Both the position numbers and the translations under genes were made by a program. From positions 1 through 64,000 of the forward strand of contig JAJDEN010000020.1 in assembly GCA_029259775.1 (NCBI GenBank): a stretch of DNA of 64,000 nt, in the 5' to 3' direction. Of the stretch, positions 17,071 to 26,631 are shown in pieces. The stretch comes from Planctomycetota bacterium. GTDB taxonomy: Bacteria > Planctomycetota > PLA2 > JAEUHO01. Below the pieces are notes generated by a model that was given only the letters and a program-made list of their open reading frames with translations, made no database searches and was not told the origin of the DNA. Within the stretch, counting starts at the first letter, position 1. Every line of letters begins with the position of its first letter.

Positions 17071-17730
17071 GTGGGCAGCGTCATCTTCGACTTCGACAGC
17101 ACCCTCGTCCCCGTGGAGAGCCTCGAAGAGGTACTCGGGCGCGCCGCCACGCTCGCGCCCGCGCAGACGGAAGAGATCGAGCGCATCACCAACGCCGGCA
17201 TGGACGGCTCGCTCTCCTTCGAAAACTCGCTCCGCCAGCGCTTCGCCATCGCGCAGCCCACGCTGCCGGCGGTGCGACTTCTCGCCCACGAGCTCGGTCT
17301 GGCGGCGACACCCGGCGCCGCCGAGCTGATTCGTCGCCTGACCGATCAGGGCCACGAGGTCTGGATCGTCAGCGGCGGGCTGCGCGAGATCCTCGAACCC
17401 GTAGGCCAGGTGCTCGGCATCCCGCGCCACCGGATCCATGGCGTCACGTGCCAGTGGGCGGAAGACGGCTCGCTCGTGGGTCTCGACCCCGCCTGCGGCT
17501 TCGTGGTCAGCAAGGTCGAGGGCCTCACGCGGCTGGGCCCCGCGTTCGACGGTCCCTCGATCGGCGTGGGCGACGGGGCCACCGATCTGGCACTCCGCGA
17601 GGCGGGCTTCGTGGAGCACTTCGTGGCCTACACGGAGTTCGTTGCGCGCGAGGGCGTCGTAGCAGGGGCGGATCACGTCGCCGAGAACATGGCGTCGCTG
17701 GGGGCGGTCCTTGCGAAGCTCCTCTCATGA
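17071..17730 (+). CDS. serB: phosphoserine phosphatase (HAD family)
   Basis: A 219-residue HAD hydrolase of the SerB type. Motif I DFDSTL with the nucleophile aspartate is at the N-terminus, motif II is IVSGG, and motif III is GVGDGATDLALREAG. A helical cap region with ESLEEVLGR fits the phosphoserine phosphatase group. It removes phosphate from phosphoserine, the last step of serine synthesis. The GTG start directly before GSVIFDFDSTL is preferred over an 18-residue extension. serA starts 15 bp downstream, which supports the assignment. Confidence 0.88.
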   Translation: MGSVIFDFDSTLVPVESLEEVLGRAATLAPAQTEEIERITNAGMDGSLSFENSLRQRFAIAQPTLPAVRLLAHELGLAATPGAAELIRRLTDQGHEVWIVSGGLREILEPVGQVLGIPRHRIHGVTCQWAEDGSLVGLDPACGFVVSKVEGLTRLGPAFDGPSIGVGDGATDLALREAGFVEHFVAYTEFVAREGVVAGADHVAENMASLGAVLAKLLS

Positions 17731-17745
17731 CGAGAAGCTCCTGAC

Positions 17746-18981
17746 ATGACGGCCGATCGCCTCTCCCTGCCGCGCGCCAACATCCGCGTGCTCCTGCTCG
17801 AAGGCATCCACCAGCGAGCCATCGACTCCTTCCGCGACGCCGGCTACACGAATGTCCGCCACGAGACCGGCGCGCTACGTCGCGACGACCTGAAGGAAGC
17901 CATCGCGGACGCCCAGCTCGTGGGCCTGCGCTCGCGCACCCAGCTCGACGCCGAGGTCCTCGGCTGCGCCAAGCGCCTCATCGCCGCGGGCTGCTTCTGC
18001 ATCGGCACGAACCAGGTCGCGCTCGAAGACGCCGCGCTCCGGGGCGTGCCCGTGTTCAACGCGCCCCACTCCAACACCCGCAGCGTCGCGGAACTGGTAA
18101 TCGGCCTCGCGGTGATGCTGTTCCGCGACGTGTTCCGCAAGAGCACGCACGCGCACGCGGGCGACTGGCAGAAGTCCGCGAAGGGCGCGCACGAGCTGCG
18201 CGGCCGCACGCTCGGCATCGTGGGCTACGGCCACATCGGCTCGCAGGTCTCCGTCCTCGCCGAAGCAATGGGCATGAACGTGATCTTCCACGATGTCCGG
18301 CCCGTGCTCGCGATGGGCAACGCCAGCACACAGGCAGGTCTCGAGAAGGTGCTCGCGGAGTCCGACCTCGTCACGCTGCACGTCCCCGACACGCCGGAGA
18401 CCCGCGATCTCATGGGCGCCGAGGAGTTCGCGGCGATGAAGCCGGGCGCACATGTGATCAACGCCAGCCGCGGAACGGTCGTCGACGCGGAGGCGCTGGC
18501 TGCGGCACTCAAGAGCGGGCACCTGGGCGGCGCGGCTGTGGACGTCTTCGCGCTCGAGCCGAAGACGGCCGGCGAGGAGTTCGTGAACCCGCTGCGCGGC
18601 TTGGAGAACGTCATCCTCACGCCGCATGTCGGCGGGTCGACGCTGGAGGCGCAGGAGTCCATCGCCACCGACGTCGCGTCGAAGCTGATCGCGTATAGCG
18701 ACGCGGGTACGACGACGTCCGCGGTCAATTTCCCGCAGCTGGGCCTGGCCGCGAACGAGGGTTGCCACCGCGTACTGCATATCCACCGCAACGAGCCGGG
18801 CGTGCTGGCCAAGATCAACGAGGTGCTCTCCGCGCACGACGCCAACATCGTGGGGCAGCACCTGCAGACGATGAACGGCGTGGGGTACGTGGTGACGGAC
18901 GTCGATTCGATCGCCGCGAACGAGGCGTTGCCGACGTTGCGAGAGATCCCGGGGACGTTGCGGACTCGGATCTTGTATTAA
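17746..18981 (+). CDS. serA: D-3-phosphoglycerate dehydrogenase
   Basis: A 411-residue protein, the length of the E. coli-type enzyme. It has the Rossmann motif GIVGYGHIGSQV, the catalytic Arg-Glu-His set (INASRGTVVD, the Glu of FALEP and HVGGST), and a C-terminal ACT domain beginning HRVLHIHRNEPGVLAKIN. It oxidises 3-phosphoglycerate to 3-phosphohydroxypyruvate with NAD; the ACT domain normally gives serine feedback inhibition. It stands between serB and the serC-like gene in one orientation. Confidence 0.95.
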   Translation: MTADRLSLPRANIRVLLLEGIHQRAIDSFRDAGYTNVRHETGALRRDDLKEAIADAQLVGLRSRTQLDAEVLGCAKRLIAAGCFCIGTNQVALEDAALRGVPVFNAPHSNTRSVAELVIGLAVMLFRDVFRKSTHAHAGDWQKSAKGAHELRGRTLGIVGYGHIGSQVSVLAEAMGMNVIFHDVRPVLAMGNASTQAGLEKVLAESDLVTLHVPDTPETRDLMGAEEFAAMKPGAHVINASRGTVVDAEALAAALKSGHLGGAAVDVFALEPKTAGEEFVNPLRGLENVILTPHVGGSTLEAQESIATDVASKLIAYSDAGTTTSAVNFPQLGLAANEGCHRVLHIHRNEPGVLAKINEVLSAHDANIVGQHLQTMNGVGYVVTDVDSIAANEALPTLREIPGTLRTRILY

Positions 18982-19000
18982 GGGGGCGCCAGGTGGGCGT

Positions 19001-19050
19001 GGGCGGCCACCCGGTCGCGCGCGAAGCGCGCGACCTTGGGTCGCCCCTAC
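19001..19050. repeat. dispersed inverted repeat (GGTCGCCC type) with inner hairpin
   Basis: This element lies between serA and the serC-like gene. It begins GGGCGGCCACCC and ends TTGGGTCGCCCCTAC, enclosing a perfect 10-bp stem GGTCGCGCGC/GCGCGCGACC with loop GAA (19013-19035). Its right end equals the right end of the two repeats near 40.8 kb, so it belongs to the same dispersed family. Confidence 0.7.
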
Positions 19051-19068
19051 AGGGTTATGGGAAGCACG

Positions 19069-20121
19069 ATGAGTCTTGTCTGTCTCAACATCGGGCCGTC
19101 GCTGATCTCGGCCGAGGTCAAGCACGACATCGCGCAGATCGTCGCCGGTGATCTGCTCAGCCAGAGCCACCGCAGCGACGTCGTCTGCCGTGAGTTCCAG
19201 TCGGCCGTCGCGAACCTGCGCACCGCCCTCCGCATCCCCGAGGACTACAGCATCTGCTTCCAGCCCTCGGCGACCGCCTGCATGGAGTTGGTGCTCCGCA
19301 ACTGCGTCGCCGAGCGCTCCTTCCATTTCGTGCAAGGCGCCTTCGCCAGCCGCTGGGCCGCGACCGCCGACCAGATCGGCCTCGACGCCGTCCGCTACGA
19401 GCGCACCTGGAATGAATCGTCCGCACCGCGCGAGGCACGCATCCCCGAGGGCATCGAGCTGATCGCCGTCACGCACAACGAGACGAGCACCGGCCTCATG
19501 TGGCCGTGGGAGGAGGTACGCGCGCTCCGCGACCTGCATCCCGAGACGCTGCTCGCCATCGACGTGACGTCGAGCTTCGGCGCCATGGCGATGGACTGGA
19601 CGCTGGGCGACATCTGGTTCGGCTCGATCCAGAAGTGCCTCGGGCTGCCGTCCGGCCTGGGCTATGTGCTCGCGAGCCCGCGCGCGCTCGAGCGCGCCCG
19701 TGCGCTGGGCCCGCGGCGCCACGTCGCCGGCTGGCAGGATCTGCCCGACCTCGTCGGACGTCTCGAGCTGGGCCAGACACCGGAGACGCCGAACATCCTC
19801 TCGGCCGCCTTGCTCGCTCGTCAGATGGCGCGCTGGGACATCGACGCCGTCGAAGCCGGCACCCTGGCCAAAGCGAAGATCGTGGCGGACGCGCTGGAGG
19901 ACACCGATTTCTTCATCCGCGAGCCCGCCTGGCGCTCGCTCACCGCACAGTGCATCCAGGTGGACGACACCGCAGCCTGGACTGCGCGGGCCGCCGCCGC
20001 GGGCTATGCGATCGGCTCGGGCTACGGTCCGCTCCAGGGCACGTGCGTCCGCATCGCGACCTTCCCCACCGTCTCGGAAGCACAGGTGTCCGAGGTGATG
20101 GCCGCCCTCACGGCGAGGTAG
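19069..20121 (+). CDS. serC: phosphoserine aminotransferase-like class V PLP enzyme
   Basis: A 350-residue class V aminotransferase. It has the PLP-binding region IDVTSSFGAMAMDW and the lysine in GSIQKCLGLPSGLG, with the N-terminal NIGPSLISAEVK that is typical of this family. It would convert phosphohydroxypyruvate and glutamate to phosphoserine. The position after serB and serA makes that role likely, but the sequence also resembles alanine-glyoxylate/serine-pyruvate aminotransferases, so the exact reaction is less certain than the fold. The ATG at 19069 is preferred; an in-frame ATG at 19057 is possible. A dispersed repeat sits in its leader. Confidence 0.8.
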   Translation: MSLVCLNIGPSLISAEVKHDIAQIVAGDLLSQSHRSDVVCREFQSAVANLRTALRIPEDYSICFQPSATACMELVLRNCVAERSFHFVQGAFASRWAATADQIGLDAVRYERTWNESSAPREARIPEGIELIAVTHNETSTGLMWPWEEVRALRDLHPETLLAIDVTSSFGAMAMDWTLGDIWFGSIQKCLGLPSGLGYVLASPRALERARALGPRRHVAGWQDLPDLVGRLELGQTPETPNILSAALLARQMARWDIDAVEAGTLAKAKIVADALEDTDFFIREPAWRSLTAQCIQVDDTAAWTARAAAAGYAIGSGYGPLQGTCVRIATFPTVSEAQVSEVMAALTAR

Positions 20122-20185
20122 AACACACGCCTCGCGAGCGACACCGGGCCCTCCTGCAGCCCGCGCCTCGCGCGATGGCAGCACC

Positions 20186-21652
20186 ATGGCCCGCGTCCCC
20201 GACGATCGCATCCGGCCCCTCACCGAGGCCACGCCGGATTCCAGCGGCCGGTACGTCCTCTACTGGATGATCGCCCAGCGCCGACTGCGCCACAGCTTCG
20301 CGCTGCAGCGTGCCGCCGAGCACGCACGCGCGCTCGGCAAGCCGCTGCTCGTGTTCGAAGCGCTGCGCGTCGACTACGAGCACGCCTCGGCGCGCATCCA
20401 CCAGTTCGTGATCGACGGCATGCAGGACAACGCAACGACCTGCGCCGATCGCGGCGTGCGCTACCACGCCTACGTCGAGCCGGCCGAGGGGGCCGCCAAG
20501 GGCCTCTTGGCCGCGCTCAGCAAGCACGCCTGCGTGGTCGTCACCGACGACCATCCGGTCTTTCACTTCCCGCGCATGGTCGAAGCCGCGCAGCGCCGCA
20601 TCGACGTCGCGTTCGAGGCGGTGGACGGCAACGGCCTGCTGCCCTTCCGCTCGACCGACAAGGCCTTCGCCACCGCCTACGCGCTGCGCCGCCACCTGCA
20701 GAAGACGCTGCCCGAGCACCTGGCCCGGCTGCCGGCCATGGACCCGCTGCGCGGCCTCGGGGACCTCGGCCAAGCGAGCATCCCGCGCGACGTCCTCCAG
20801 CGCTGGACGAGCGCTTCGAGGATCAGCGACCTGCCGATCGATCACGAGGTCCCGCCGACCGACCTCGTCGGCGGGCCGAGCGCGGGCCGCCGGCGGCTGC
20901 GCACGTTCCTCGCGGAGCGGTTGGATCGCTACGCCGAGGAGCGCAACGACGTCGACAAGCCGTCGACGAGTGGGCTCTCGCCCTACCTGCACTTCGGCCA
21001 CGTCGGCGCGCACGAGGTCTTCGCCGCCCTCGTGAAGCAAGAAGGCTGGACCCTCGATCACCTGGCCCCCTGGGCCAAGGGCGCTCGCCAAGGCTGGTGG
21101 GGCATGTCCGACGGCGCCGAGGGCTTCCTCGACCAGTTCGTCACGTGGCGCGAGCTCGGCGTCAACACGTGCGTGCACCGGCCCGAGGACTACGCCTCGC
21201 TTGGCTCGCTGCCGGCGTGGGCCCAGCACACGCTCGCCAAGCATGCCGCCGACGAGCGTCCGCACCGCTACGACCTCGCCGCCCTCGAAGCCGCGGAGAG
21301 CCACGACGAGATCTGGAACGCCGCCCAGCGCGAGCTCGTACGCACGGGCCGCATGCACAACTACCTGCGCATGCTCTGGGGCAAGAAGATCCTCGAGTGG
21401 ACCGGCTCCGCCGACGAAGCCCTCGCGGTCATGATCCACCTCAACGACAAGTACGCGCTCGACGGTCGTGATCCGAACAGCTACGCAGGCATCCTCTGGT
21501 GCCTCGGACGCCACGATCGCGCCTGGGGCCCCGAGCGACCCATCTTCGGTACCGTGCGCTACATGAGTTCGGACAGCACCCGTCGCAAGCTGAAGCTCAA
21601 GGGCTACCTCGAGCGCTTCGGGCCTGACGCGACAAGCAGGAGCCTCGCTTGA
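20186..21652 (+). CDS. class II CPD photolyase
   Basis: A 488-residue DNA photolyase of class II. The N-terminal Rossmann domain contains YWMIAQRRLRHSFALQRAAE. The FAD-binding region shows SGLSPYLHFGHVG, WNAAQRELVRTGRMHNYLRM and LNDKYALDGRDPNSYAGILW, all typical of class II. The enzyme uses blue light to split cyclobutane pyrimidine dimers. It suggests that the organism meets sunlight. The stop codon overlaps the next gene. Confidence 0.93.
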   Translation: MARVPDDRIRPLTEATPDSSGRYVLYWMIAQRRLRHSFALQRAAEHARALGKPLLVFEALRVDYEHASARIHQFVIDGMQDNATTCADRGVRYHAYVEPAEGAAKGLLAALSKHACVVVTDDHPVFHFPRMVEAAQRRIDVAFEAVDGNGLLPFRSTDKAFATAYALRRHLQKTLPEHLARLPAMDPLRGLGDLGQASIPRDVLQRWTSASRISDLPIDHEVPPTDLVGGPSAGRRRLRTFLAERLDRYAEERNDVDKPSTSGLSPYLHFGHVGAHEVFAALVKQEGWTLDHLAPWAKGARQGWWGMSDGAEGFLDQFVTWRELGVNTCVHRPEDYASLGSLPAWAQHTLAKHAADERPHRYDLAALEAAESHDEIWNAAQRELVRTGRMHNYLRMLWGKKILEWTGSADEALAVMIHLNDKYALDGRDPNSYAGILWCLGRHDRAWGPERPIFGTVRYMSSDSTRRKLKLKGYLERFGPDATSRSLA

Positions 21653-23103
21653 GTACCGACACGACCCGCCGGATCCTCGTCACCGGCGCAACCGGCTACG
21701 TCGGCGGCCGCCTGCTGCGCGCCCTGGAGCAGCAAGGCGAGCGTGTGCGCTGCATGGCCCGCACGCCGGCCTCCCTCGACGACTGGATCGCTCCGACGAC
21801 TGAGGTCGTGAAGGGCGACGTGTTCGACCGGCCGAGCCTCGAACGCGCGCTGACCGACGTCGACACGGCGTACTACATGATCCACTCCATGGGCTCGAAG
21901 GAAGAGTTCGAGGCGAAGGACCGCGAAGCCGCCGAGAACTTCGCCGCGGCCGCCAAGGCCACGGGGGTCCGGCGGATCATCTACCTCGGCGGCCTGGGTG
22001 AGGAGAGCGCCGACCTCTCGACGCATCTCCGCAGCCGGCACGAGGTGGGCCGCGTGCTCGCTTCGACGGGCGTGGAGACGATCGAGCTGCGTGCGTCGGT
22101 CGTCATCGGAACGGGCAGCTTGTCCTTCGAGCTGATCCGCGCGTTGTCCGAGCGCCTGCCCGTGATGATCACACCCCGCTGGGTACGCGTGAAGGCGCAG
22201 CCGATCCTCATCACGGACGTCGTGCGCTACCTCGTCGCGTCCCTCGACGTCCCGGAGGGTTCAGGCGGCGTGTACGAGATCGGCGGCGCCGACATCTGCA
22301 CGTACGGCGACCTCATGAAGGAGTACGCGCGCCAGCGTGGCCTTCGTCGCTTCTTCGTCGGCGTGCCGTTCCTCACGCCGAGGCTCTCGAGCCTCTGGCT
22401 CGGCCTCGTGACACCCGTCTACGCGCGCGTGGGGCGCAAGCTGATCGGGAGCATCCGCCACCCGACGGTGGTCACCAACGACCGTGCCAAGGAGCGCTTT
22501 CCCGACATCCACCCGCTCGGCCTCGCGGACGCCATCGCACGCGTGCTCCGGAAGGAGACCTCCACGGTGGCCGAGACCCGGTGGTGCGACGCCGTCTCCT
22601 CAGCCGGCGAGGTCCGCAGCATCGAAGGCACGCAGCTGGGCCCGCGCTTGATCGACAAGCGCACCCGCATCGTGACGGTCGACGGCGCGCGCGCCTTCAC
22701 CCCCATCCGCCAGATCGGCGGCAAGCGCGGCTGGTACTTCGTGAACTGGCTTTGGCGCGTGCGTGGGTTCTTCGATCTGCTCGTCGGCGGCGTCGGACTG
22801 CGGCGCGGTAGACGGGATCCCGAGCACGTGCGCGTGGGCGAGCCGCTCGACTTCTGGCGCGTGGAGGCCTACGAGCCCGACCACCGCCTGCTCCTGCGGG
22901 CGGAGATGAACGTGCCGGGCCGCGCCTGGCTCGAGTTCACCGTCGAGCCGGACGGGGACGGCACACGCATCCACCAGACGGCGATCTTCGACCCAAAGGG
23001 CATCTTCGGTCGCCTCTACTGGTACGGCGTCTTCCCGCTGCACGTGGTGATCTTCCGCGGCATGCTCCGCAACATCGCACGGCGTGCGGAGCGCGATCAG
23101 TAG
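21649..23103 (+). CDS. NAD(P)-binding SDR-like protein with DUF2867 domain
   Basis: A 484-residue protein. The N-terminal half is an atypical short-chain dehydrogenase or NmrA-like domain with VTGATGYVGGRLL and an internal YYMIHSMG motif. The C-terminal third (KRGWYFVNWLWRVRGFFDLL and onward) matches the DUF2867/SRPBCC-like domain usually fused to it. Its start is TTG, overlapping the photolyase stop (TTGA), so the two are coupled. The pairing of this family with photolyase genes hints at a cofactor or photoreactivation link; the substrate is unknown. Confidence 0.85.
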   Translation: MSTDTTRRILVTGATGYVGGRLLRALEQQGERVRCMARTPASLDDWIAPTTEVVKGDVFDRPSLERALTDVDTAYYMIHSMGSKEEFEAKDREAAENFAAAAKATGVRRIIYLGGLGEESADLSTHLRSRHEVGRVLASTGVETIELRASVVIGTGSLSFELIRALSERLPVMITPRWVRVKAQPILITDVVRYLVASLDVPEGSGGVYEIGGADICTYGDLMKEYARQRGLRRFFVGVPFLTPRLSSLWLGLVTPVYARVGRKLIGSIRHPTVVTNDRAKERFPDIHPLGLADAIARVLRKETSTVAETRWCDAVSSAGEVRSIEGTQLGPRLIDKRTRIVTVDGARAFTPIRQIGGKRGWYFVNWLWRVRGFFDLLVGGVGLRRGRRDPEHVRVGEPLDFWRVEAYEPDHRLLLRAEMNVPGRAWLEFTVEPDGDGTRIHQTAIFDPKGIFGRLYWYGVFPLHVVIFRGMLRNIARRAERDQ

Positions 23104-24077
23104 GAGCGCGTAAAGCTGACCCGCGCGTTCTTCTTGCTGAAGGTGAGATGCACCTTGAGCTTGATGAGGCCGGCGGCTGAGTGCAGCGGCACGCGCGTCG
23201 TGACGCTGTTGGCCGTACCGACCCCGCCCTTCATGCGCACATTCACCACGCTGCGCGTGCTGCCGCGCAGCCCCTTCATGCGGAGCGTCCAGAGTTCGGT
23301 GCGCGGCTTGGCGTTCTTGTCGCCGAGGAGCTTCTTCCATGTCAGCGTCCACGTGCCGCTGAGCGTGGGGATCTGCCCGTTCACGCGCGGCATGAAGTCG
23401 AGCTTCCAATCGCCGCTCGCGACCTTCGAGTCGCGCAGCGTGTTGTTGTGCGCCTTGCCCGTGCCGCGCCCGACGAAGCTCACCGTGCGTGATCCCGTCG
23501 CCTTGGGCTTGGGCTTCGCAATCGGCGCGGTCGAGCCTTCGATGACGTCGATCCGGCTCCCGCGTTGGACGAGCTGCCAGTGGCGGCCGTCGTCGCCCGT
23601 GGGCTTGCGCTGGTAGCCGTACCAGAACAGTTCCTTGTTGCGGATCTGGTTGCCCGACCGCGTGCTGCCGTCCCAGCTGATGTGGTAGCGGCACGGGCAC
23701 TCCTGCCAGTACCACCAGCTGTGGCCCGACTTGAGGGTCGTCTTGCCCCACGAGCCGCCCGGCGACGAACGCACCTGGAACCACAGCGTGAGGCCGGTGC
23801 GGTTCGTGATTTGGATGCTGCCGTACTTGAAGCGCGGCGTCGAGCCCCCGCTCGTACCGCGACTCTTCGTGCACGAGATGGAGCCCTGCCCGTTGAAGTA
23901 CTGGTTGTTCACCCGGTTGGCCGCGTACCAGTCGGGGTAGGGCCCGAGCACCGACTTGCCGCCGATGCTCTTGTAGCCCGGCGGCGTCGTGAGCCAGCAC
24001 TCGTCCGCTGCGGCTGGCTGCGCAGCGAACATCCCCAAGCCGAGAGAAAACGCCAGACACAGCAGCATGATGCGCAT
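23097..24077 (-). CDS. secreted hypothetical protein
   Basis: A 326-residue protein with a signal peptide ending near AAA-DE (residue 25). The middle part is rich in Trp, Tyr and Gly with a possible disulfide pair in ECPCRY. The C-terminal 120 residues form a beta-rich region with TWTLTWKKLLG and SVVNVRMKGGVG. No family is recognised. A strong GGAGGTG lies before the ATG. Its last 7 bases overlap the convergent SDR gene. Confidence 0.75.
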   Translation of the reverse strand: MRIMLLCLAFSLGLGMFAAQPAAADECWLTTPPGYKSIGGKSVLGPYPDWYAANRVNNQYFNGQGSISCTKSRGTSGGSTPRFKYGSIQITNRTGLTLWFQVRSSPGGSWGKTTLKSGHSWWYWQECPCRYHISWDGSTRSGNQIRNKELFWYGYQRKPTGDDGRHWQLVQRGSRIDVIEGSTAPIAKPKPKATGSRTVSFVGRGTGKAHNNTLRDSKVASGDWKLDFMPRVNGQIPTLSGTWTLTWKKLLGDKNAKPRTELWTLRMKGLRGSTRSVVNVRMKGGVGTANSVTTRVPLHSAAGLIKLKVHLTFSKKNARVSFTRSY

Positions 24078-24137
24078 CGCACACCTCCAAGCATGGAGAG
24101 GGACGCAAGGAACGTACCGCCACGTGCCGCCCGGCGT

Positions 24138-26513
24138 CTAGCGCTTGGCCTTCTTTGGCGCACTCGCGCCGCGGACCTTGATCACGCGCGGCGCGCCCTC
24201 CTTGGGCGTCACGATGACCTCGATCTCCGCGGCCGGGAACGGGCCGAGCACGACGTCGCGCACCGGCGCATCCGTGAGGTAGCGCAAGCCGACGGGATCG
24301 AGGAAGGCGCTGTAGCCGCTGTGCTGGAACTCGATCGGCGGAATCTCACCCAGGGCGCCCGCGCGAATCGTCAAGCCGGTCCACGCCCCGTCGCGCGACA
24401 CGAGGTCGGGCAGGCGGAACACGGTGCCGGGCTCGAGATGCACGTCAATCTCGTTGGTCTGGTCGCCGAAGACGCGCACCCCGCGTACAAGCGCCGCGCG
24501 CCCCGTCGCCCGCTCGGCGACGTAGAGGTCGTAGGTGCCCACCGGCATCGAGGTTTCGTGCCGCGCCTGCATGGCAAGCTGCATGTCGAGACGGCCGTCC
24601 GCCAGGACGTCGGGGCTCGTCTCGGCCCAGTCGCTACGCCAGGACGTACGCCAGGCCTTCAGGTCTCCATCCGTGCGCCGAGCCAGGACGACGTGCTGCT
24701 CGATGCCGCTCACGTACGCCTTGCCGCTGATGTCGCCGGCCATCGCGAGCACGCGCTTCGATGCCGTCGCCCCCGGCACGAGACGCACGAGCAACCGGCC
24801 GTAGGCGACCGTCCCGAGGTCGGGCTGAAGCCGCGCCTCGATCACGTGGCGCTCACCAGGCTCGCGCACGGTGAATGTCGAGCGCCAGGGAGCGAAGCCC
24901 TTCGACTGCACTGCCACGTCGTAGGTGCCAGGGGCCAAGCGCGAGTCCATGCCGTAGGCCCGGATGCGACCGCTCATGCTCCACGTTGTCTGCTGGGTCG
25001 CGAGCTTGCCCACCCAGATGGAGGCGCGCGTCGACGCCGGCAAGCGCTTGCCCGCGGCGTCAGACATGCGCAGGTCGAGCCGCGCAGACGCGACCAAGTC
25101 AAACGCCGCCTCCGCCTCGGGATGCGAGACGATGCGGGACGGCGGCACAGCCGCGAGGCCCTTGGGCGGCCAGACCGTAAGCCGCACGGGCGCGTGGGAG
25201 TCGATGGCGACCGTGCGCTTCGCCGGCCCGTCCTCGGGCGCTTCGTCCAGGGTCGCCCAGAACTCCTGGCGCTTCGGATCCACGGCCCGCTCGAAGCCGC
25301 CGTCGAGCGTGTCGAGGACGTGAACCGACGTTCCGGCGGGCCACAGCCCGCGGGCGTCCGCGACGTGGACCGCGAGCTTCCACGGCGCGCCCAGTCGAAC
25401 ATCAATCGGGCTCCCCGCGGCGCGCCCAACGAGCGAGAGCGCGGCAGGCATGTGCCCGGGCGCACGCACGAGGAGCCTCGGCTCGCGCAGCCCGCGCGTG
25501 TCGATCTCGAACTGACCCTTCGCACCGCTCTTCACGGGCCGGACGCGCGGATCGGGATCGTCCTCGTCATGCAGGCCGTTCGACGTGCCGGGCAGCACGC
25601 GCACTTCGGCACCCACGAGCTCCGTACCGTCGGCCGCGAGGACACGACCGCGCACGATACCGGCGGGCGCCACGGCGTCCGTGCGGGCCGCGCGCGGGGC
25701 CGCTTCACCTGCCAGCGCCTTCGGGGCGCCGTGGGTCTCCAGCTCCGGGGCTTCGACGTCAGGGCCATCGGCGCGCGCGGCTTCGAGGGAGGTACCCACG
25801 TCGGTCGGTTCGCTGTCGTTGCCGGACACAAGCCAGAAGCCGCCGCCGACCAGGGTGCCGAGCAGCAGCAGGGCGAGCAGAGCGACGTTGGGTTTGGTGA
25901 GCGTCATGATCAGGATTCCCGCGAACGAGGTGCTGGCGACACCCGCGGCGGGGGCCGGCGCGAAGCGCTCGAGGCCCGTCAGCGGCAGGAGCGCGGCGAT
26001 CCACGCCTTGCGATCGCCCTGCTCCTCGCTGTCCAGGCGCTGCTTCAAGCGCTCGACCGCCCGCGCGAGGCGCGAGTGGACCGTGCCCACCGGGACGTCC
26101 AGGCGCTCGGCGATCTCCGTGGGGCCAAGCCCCTCGTAGAAGCGCAACACGAGCGTGGTCTTGAACGGCTCCTCGAGTTCCAGCACGTGGCTGACGAGCC
26201 GCTTGTGCTGCTCGGCCTCCGCGACGAGCTCGCCGGGCGTGCGCTGCTCGCGCTGCTCACGCCAGGCCGCCTCGCGCTGCGTCCGCCGCGAGTCGCCGCG
26301 CCGCATGTTGCTCGCGGCGTTCTTGAGCACGCGGCGCAGCCACGGCTTCGGATCCCGCTCCGGATCGGGGGGCGAGCGCAAGGCACGCGTCCACGCTTCC
26401 TGGGCGAGGTCCTCGGCCGCGTGCTCGTCACGCAGCAGGCGGCGCGCGACCGCGCGCACCCACGTGCGATGCTCGAGCAGGCTGTCCAGCGGGGGGTGGT
26501 CTCGGTGGGACAT
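24138..26513 (-). CDS. ECF sigma factor fused to a periplasmic carbohydrate/peptidase-regulatory-like tail
   Basis: A 791-residue fusion. Residues 10-90 are sigma region 2 (DEHAAEDLAQEAWTRALR) and 105-160 are region 4 (LRFYEGLGPTEIAERLDVPV with the helix-turn-helix). A membrane helix follows at 209-230 (VALLALLLLGTLVGGGFWLV). Residues 265-790 are beta-rich and start with a carboxypeptidase-regulatory-like unit (GIVRGRVLAADGTELVGAEV). The polypeptide therefore carries both a promoter-recognising domain inside and a large sensor outside, without a separate anti-sigma factor. Membrane release, for example by proteolysis, may free the sigma part; that is inference. ECF factors with long extensions are known from planctomycetes. 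Confidence 0.9.
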   Translation of the reverse strand: MSHRDHPPLDSLLEHRTWVRAVARRLLRDEHAAEDLAQEAWTRALRSPPDPERDPKPWLRRVLKNAASNMRRGDSRRTQREAAWREQREQRTPGELVAEAEQHKRLVSHVLELEEPFKTTLVLRFYEGLGPTEIAERLDVPVGTVHSRLARAVERLKQRLDSEEQGDRKAWIAALLPLTGLERFAPAPAAGVASTSFAGILIMTLTKPNVALLALLLLGTLVGGGFWLVSGNDSEPTDVGTSLEAARADGPDVEAPELETHGAPKALAGEAAPRAARTDAVAPAGIVRGRVLAADGTELVGAEVRVLPGTSNGLHDEDDPDPRVRPVKSGAKGQFEIDTRGLREPRLLVRAPGHMPAALSLVGRAAGSPIDVRLGAPWKLAVHVADARGLWPAGTSVHVLDTLDGGFERAVDPKRQEFWATLDEAPEDGPAKRTVAIDSHAPVRLTVWPPKGLAAVPPSRIVSHPEAEAAFDLVASARLDLRMSDAAGKRLPASTRASIWVGKLATQQTTWSMSGRIRAYGMDSRLAPGTYDVAVQSKGFAPWRSTFTVREPGERHVIEARLQPDLGTVAYGRLLVRLVPGATASKRVLAMAGDISGKAYVSGIEQHVVLARRTDGDLKAWRTSWRSDWAETSPDVLADGRLDMQLAMQARHETSMPVGTYDLYVAERATGRAALVRGVRVFGDQTNEIDVHLEPGTVFRLPDLVSRDGAWTGLTIRAGALGEIPPIEFQHSGYSAFLDPVGLRYLTDAPVRDVVLGPFPAAEIEVIVTPKEGAPRVIKVRGASAPKKAKR

Positions 26514-26631
26514 GGTTCCTACCCCCCACTACCCCGCCCGGACGGAATCCTTCCCGGGCGCGGCAGTTTCCCCAGTGATGGGCCGCTGTGATGGCGGAGG
26601 GGCAGGCCTGATTGTAGGCCCGCGCGGACGC

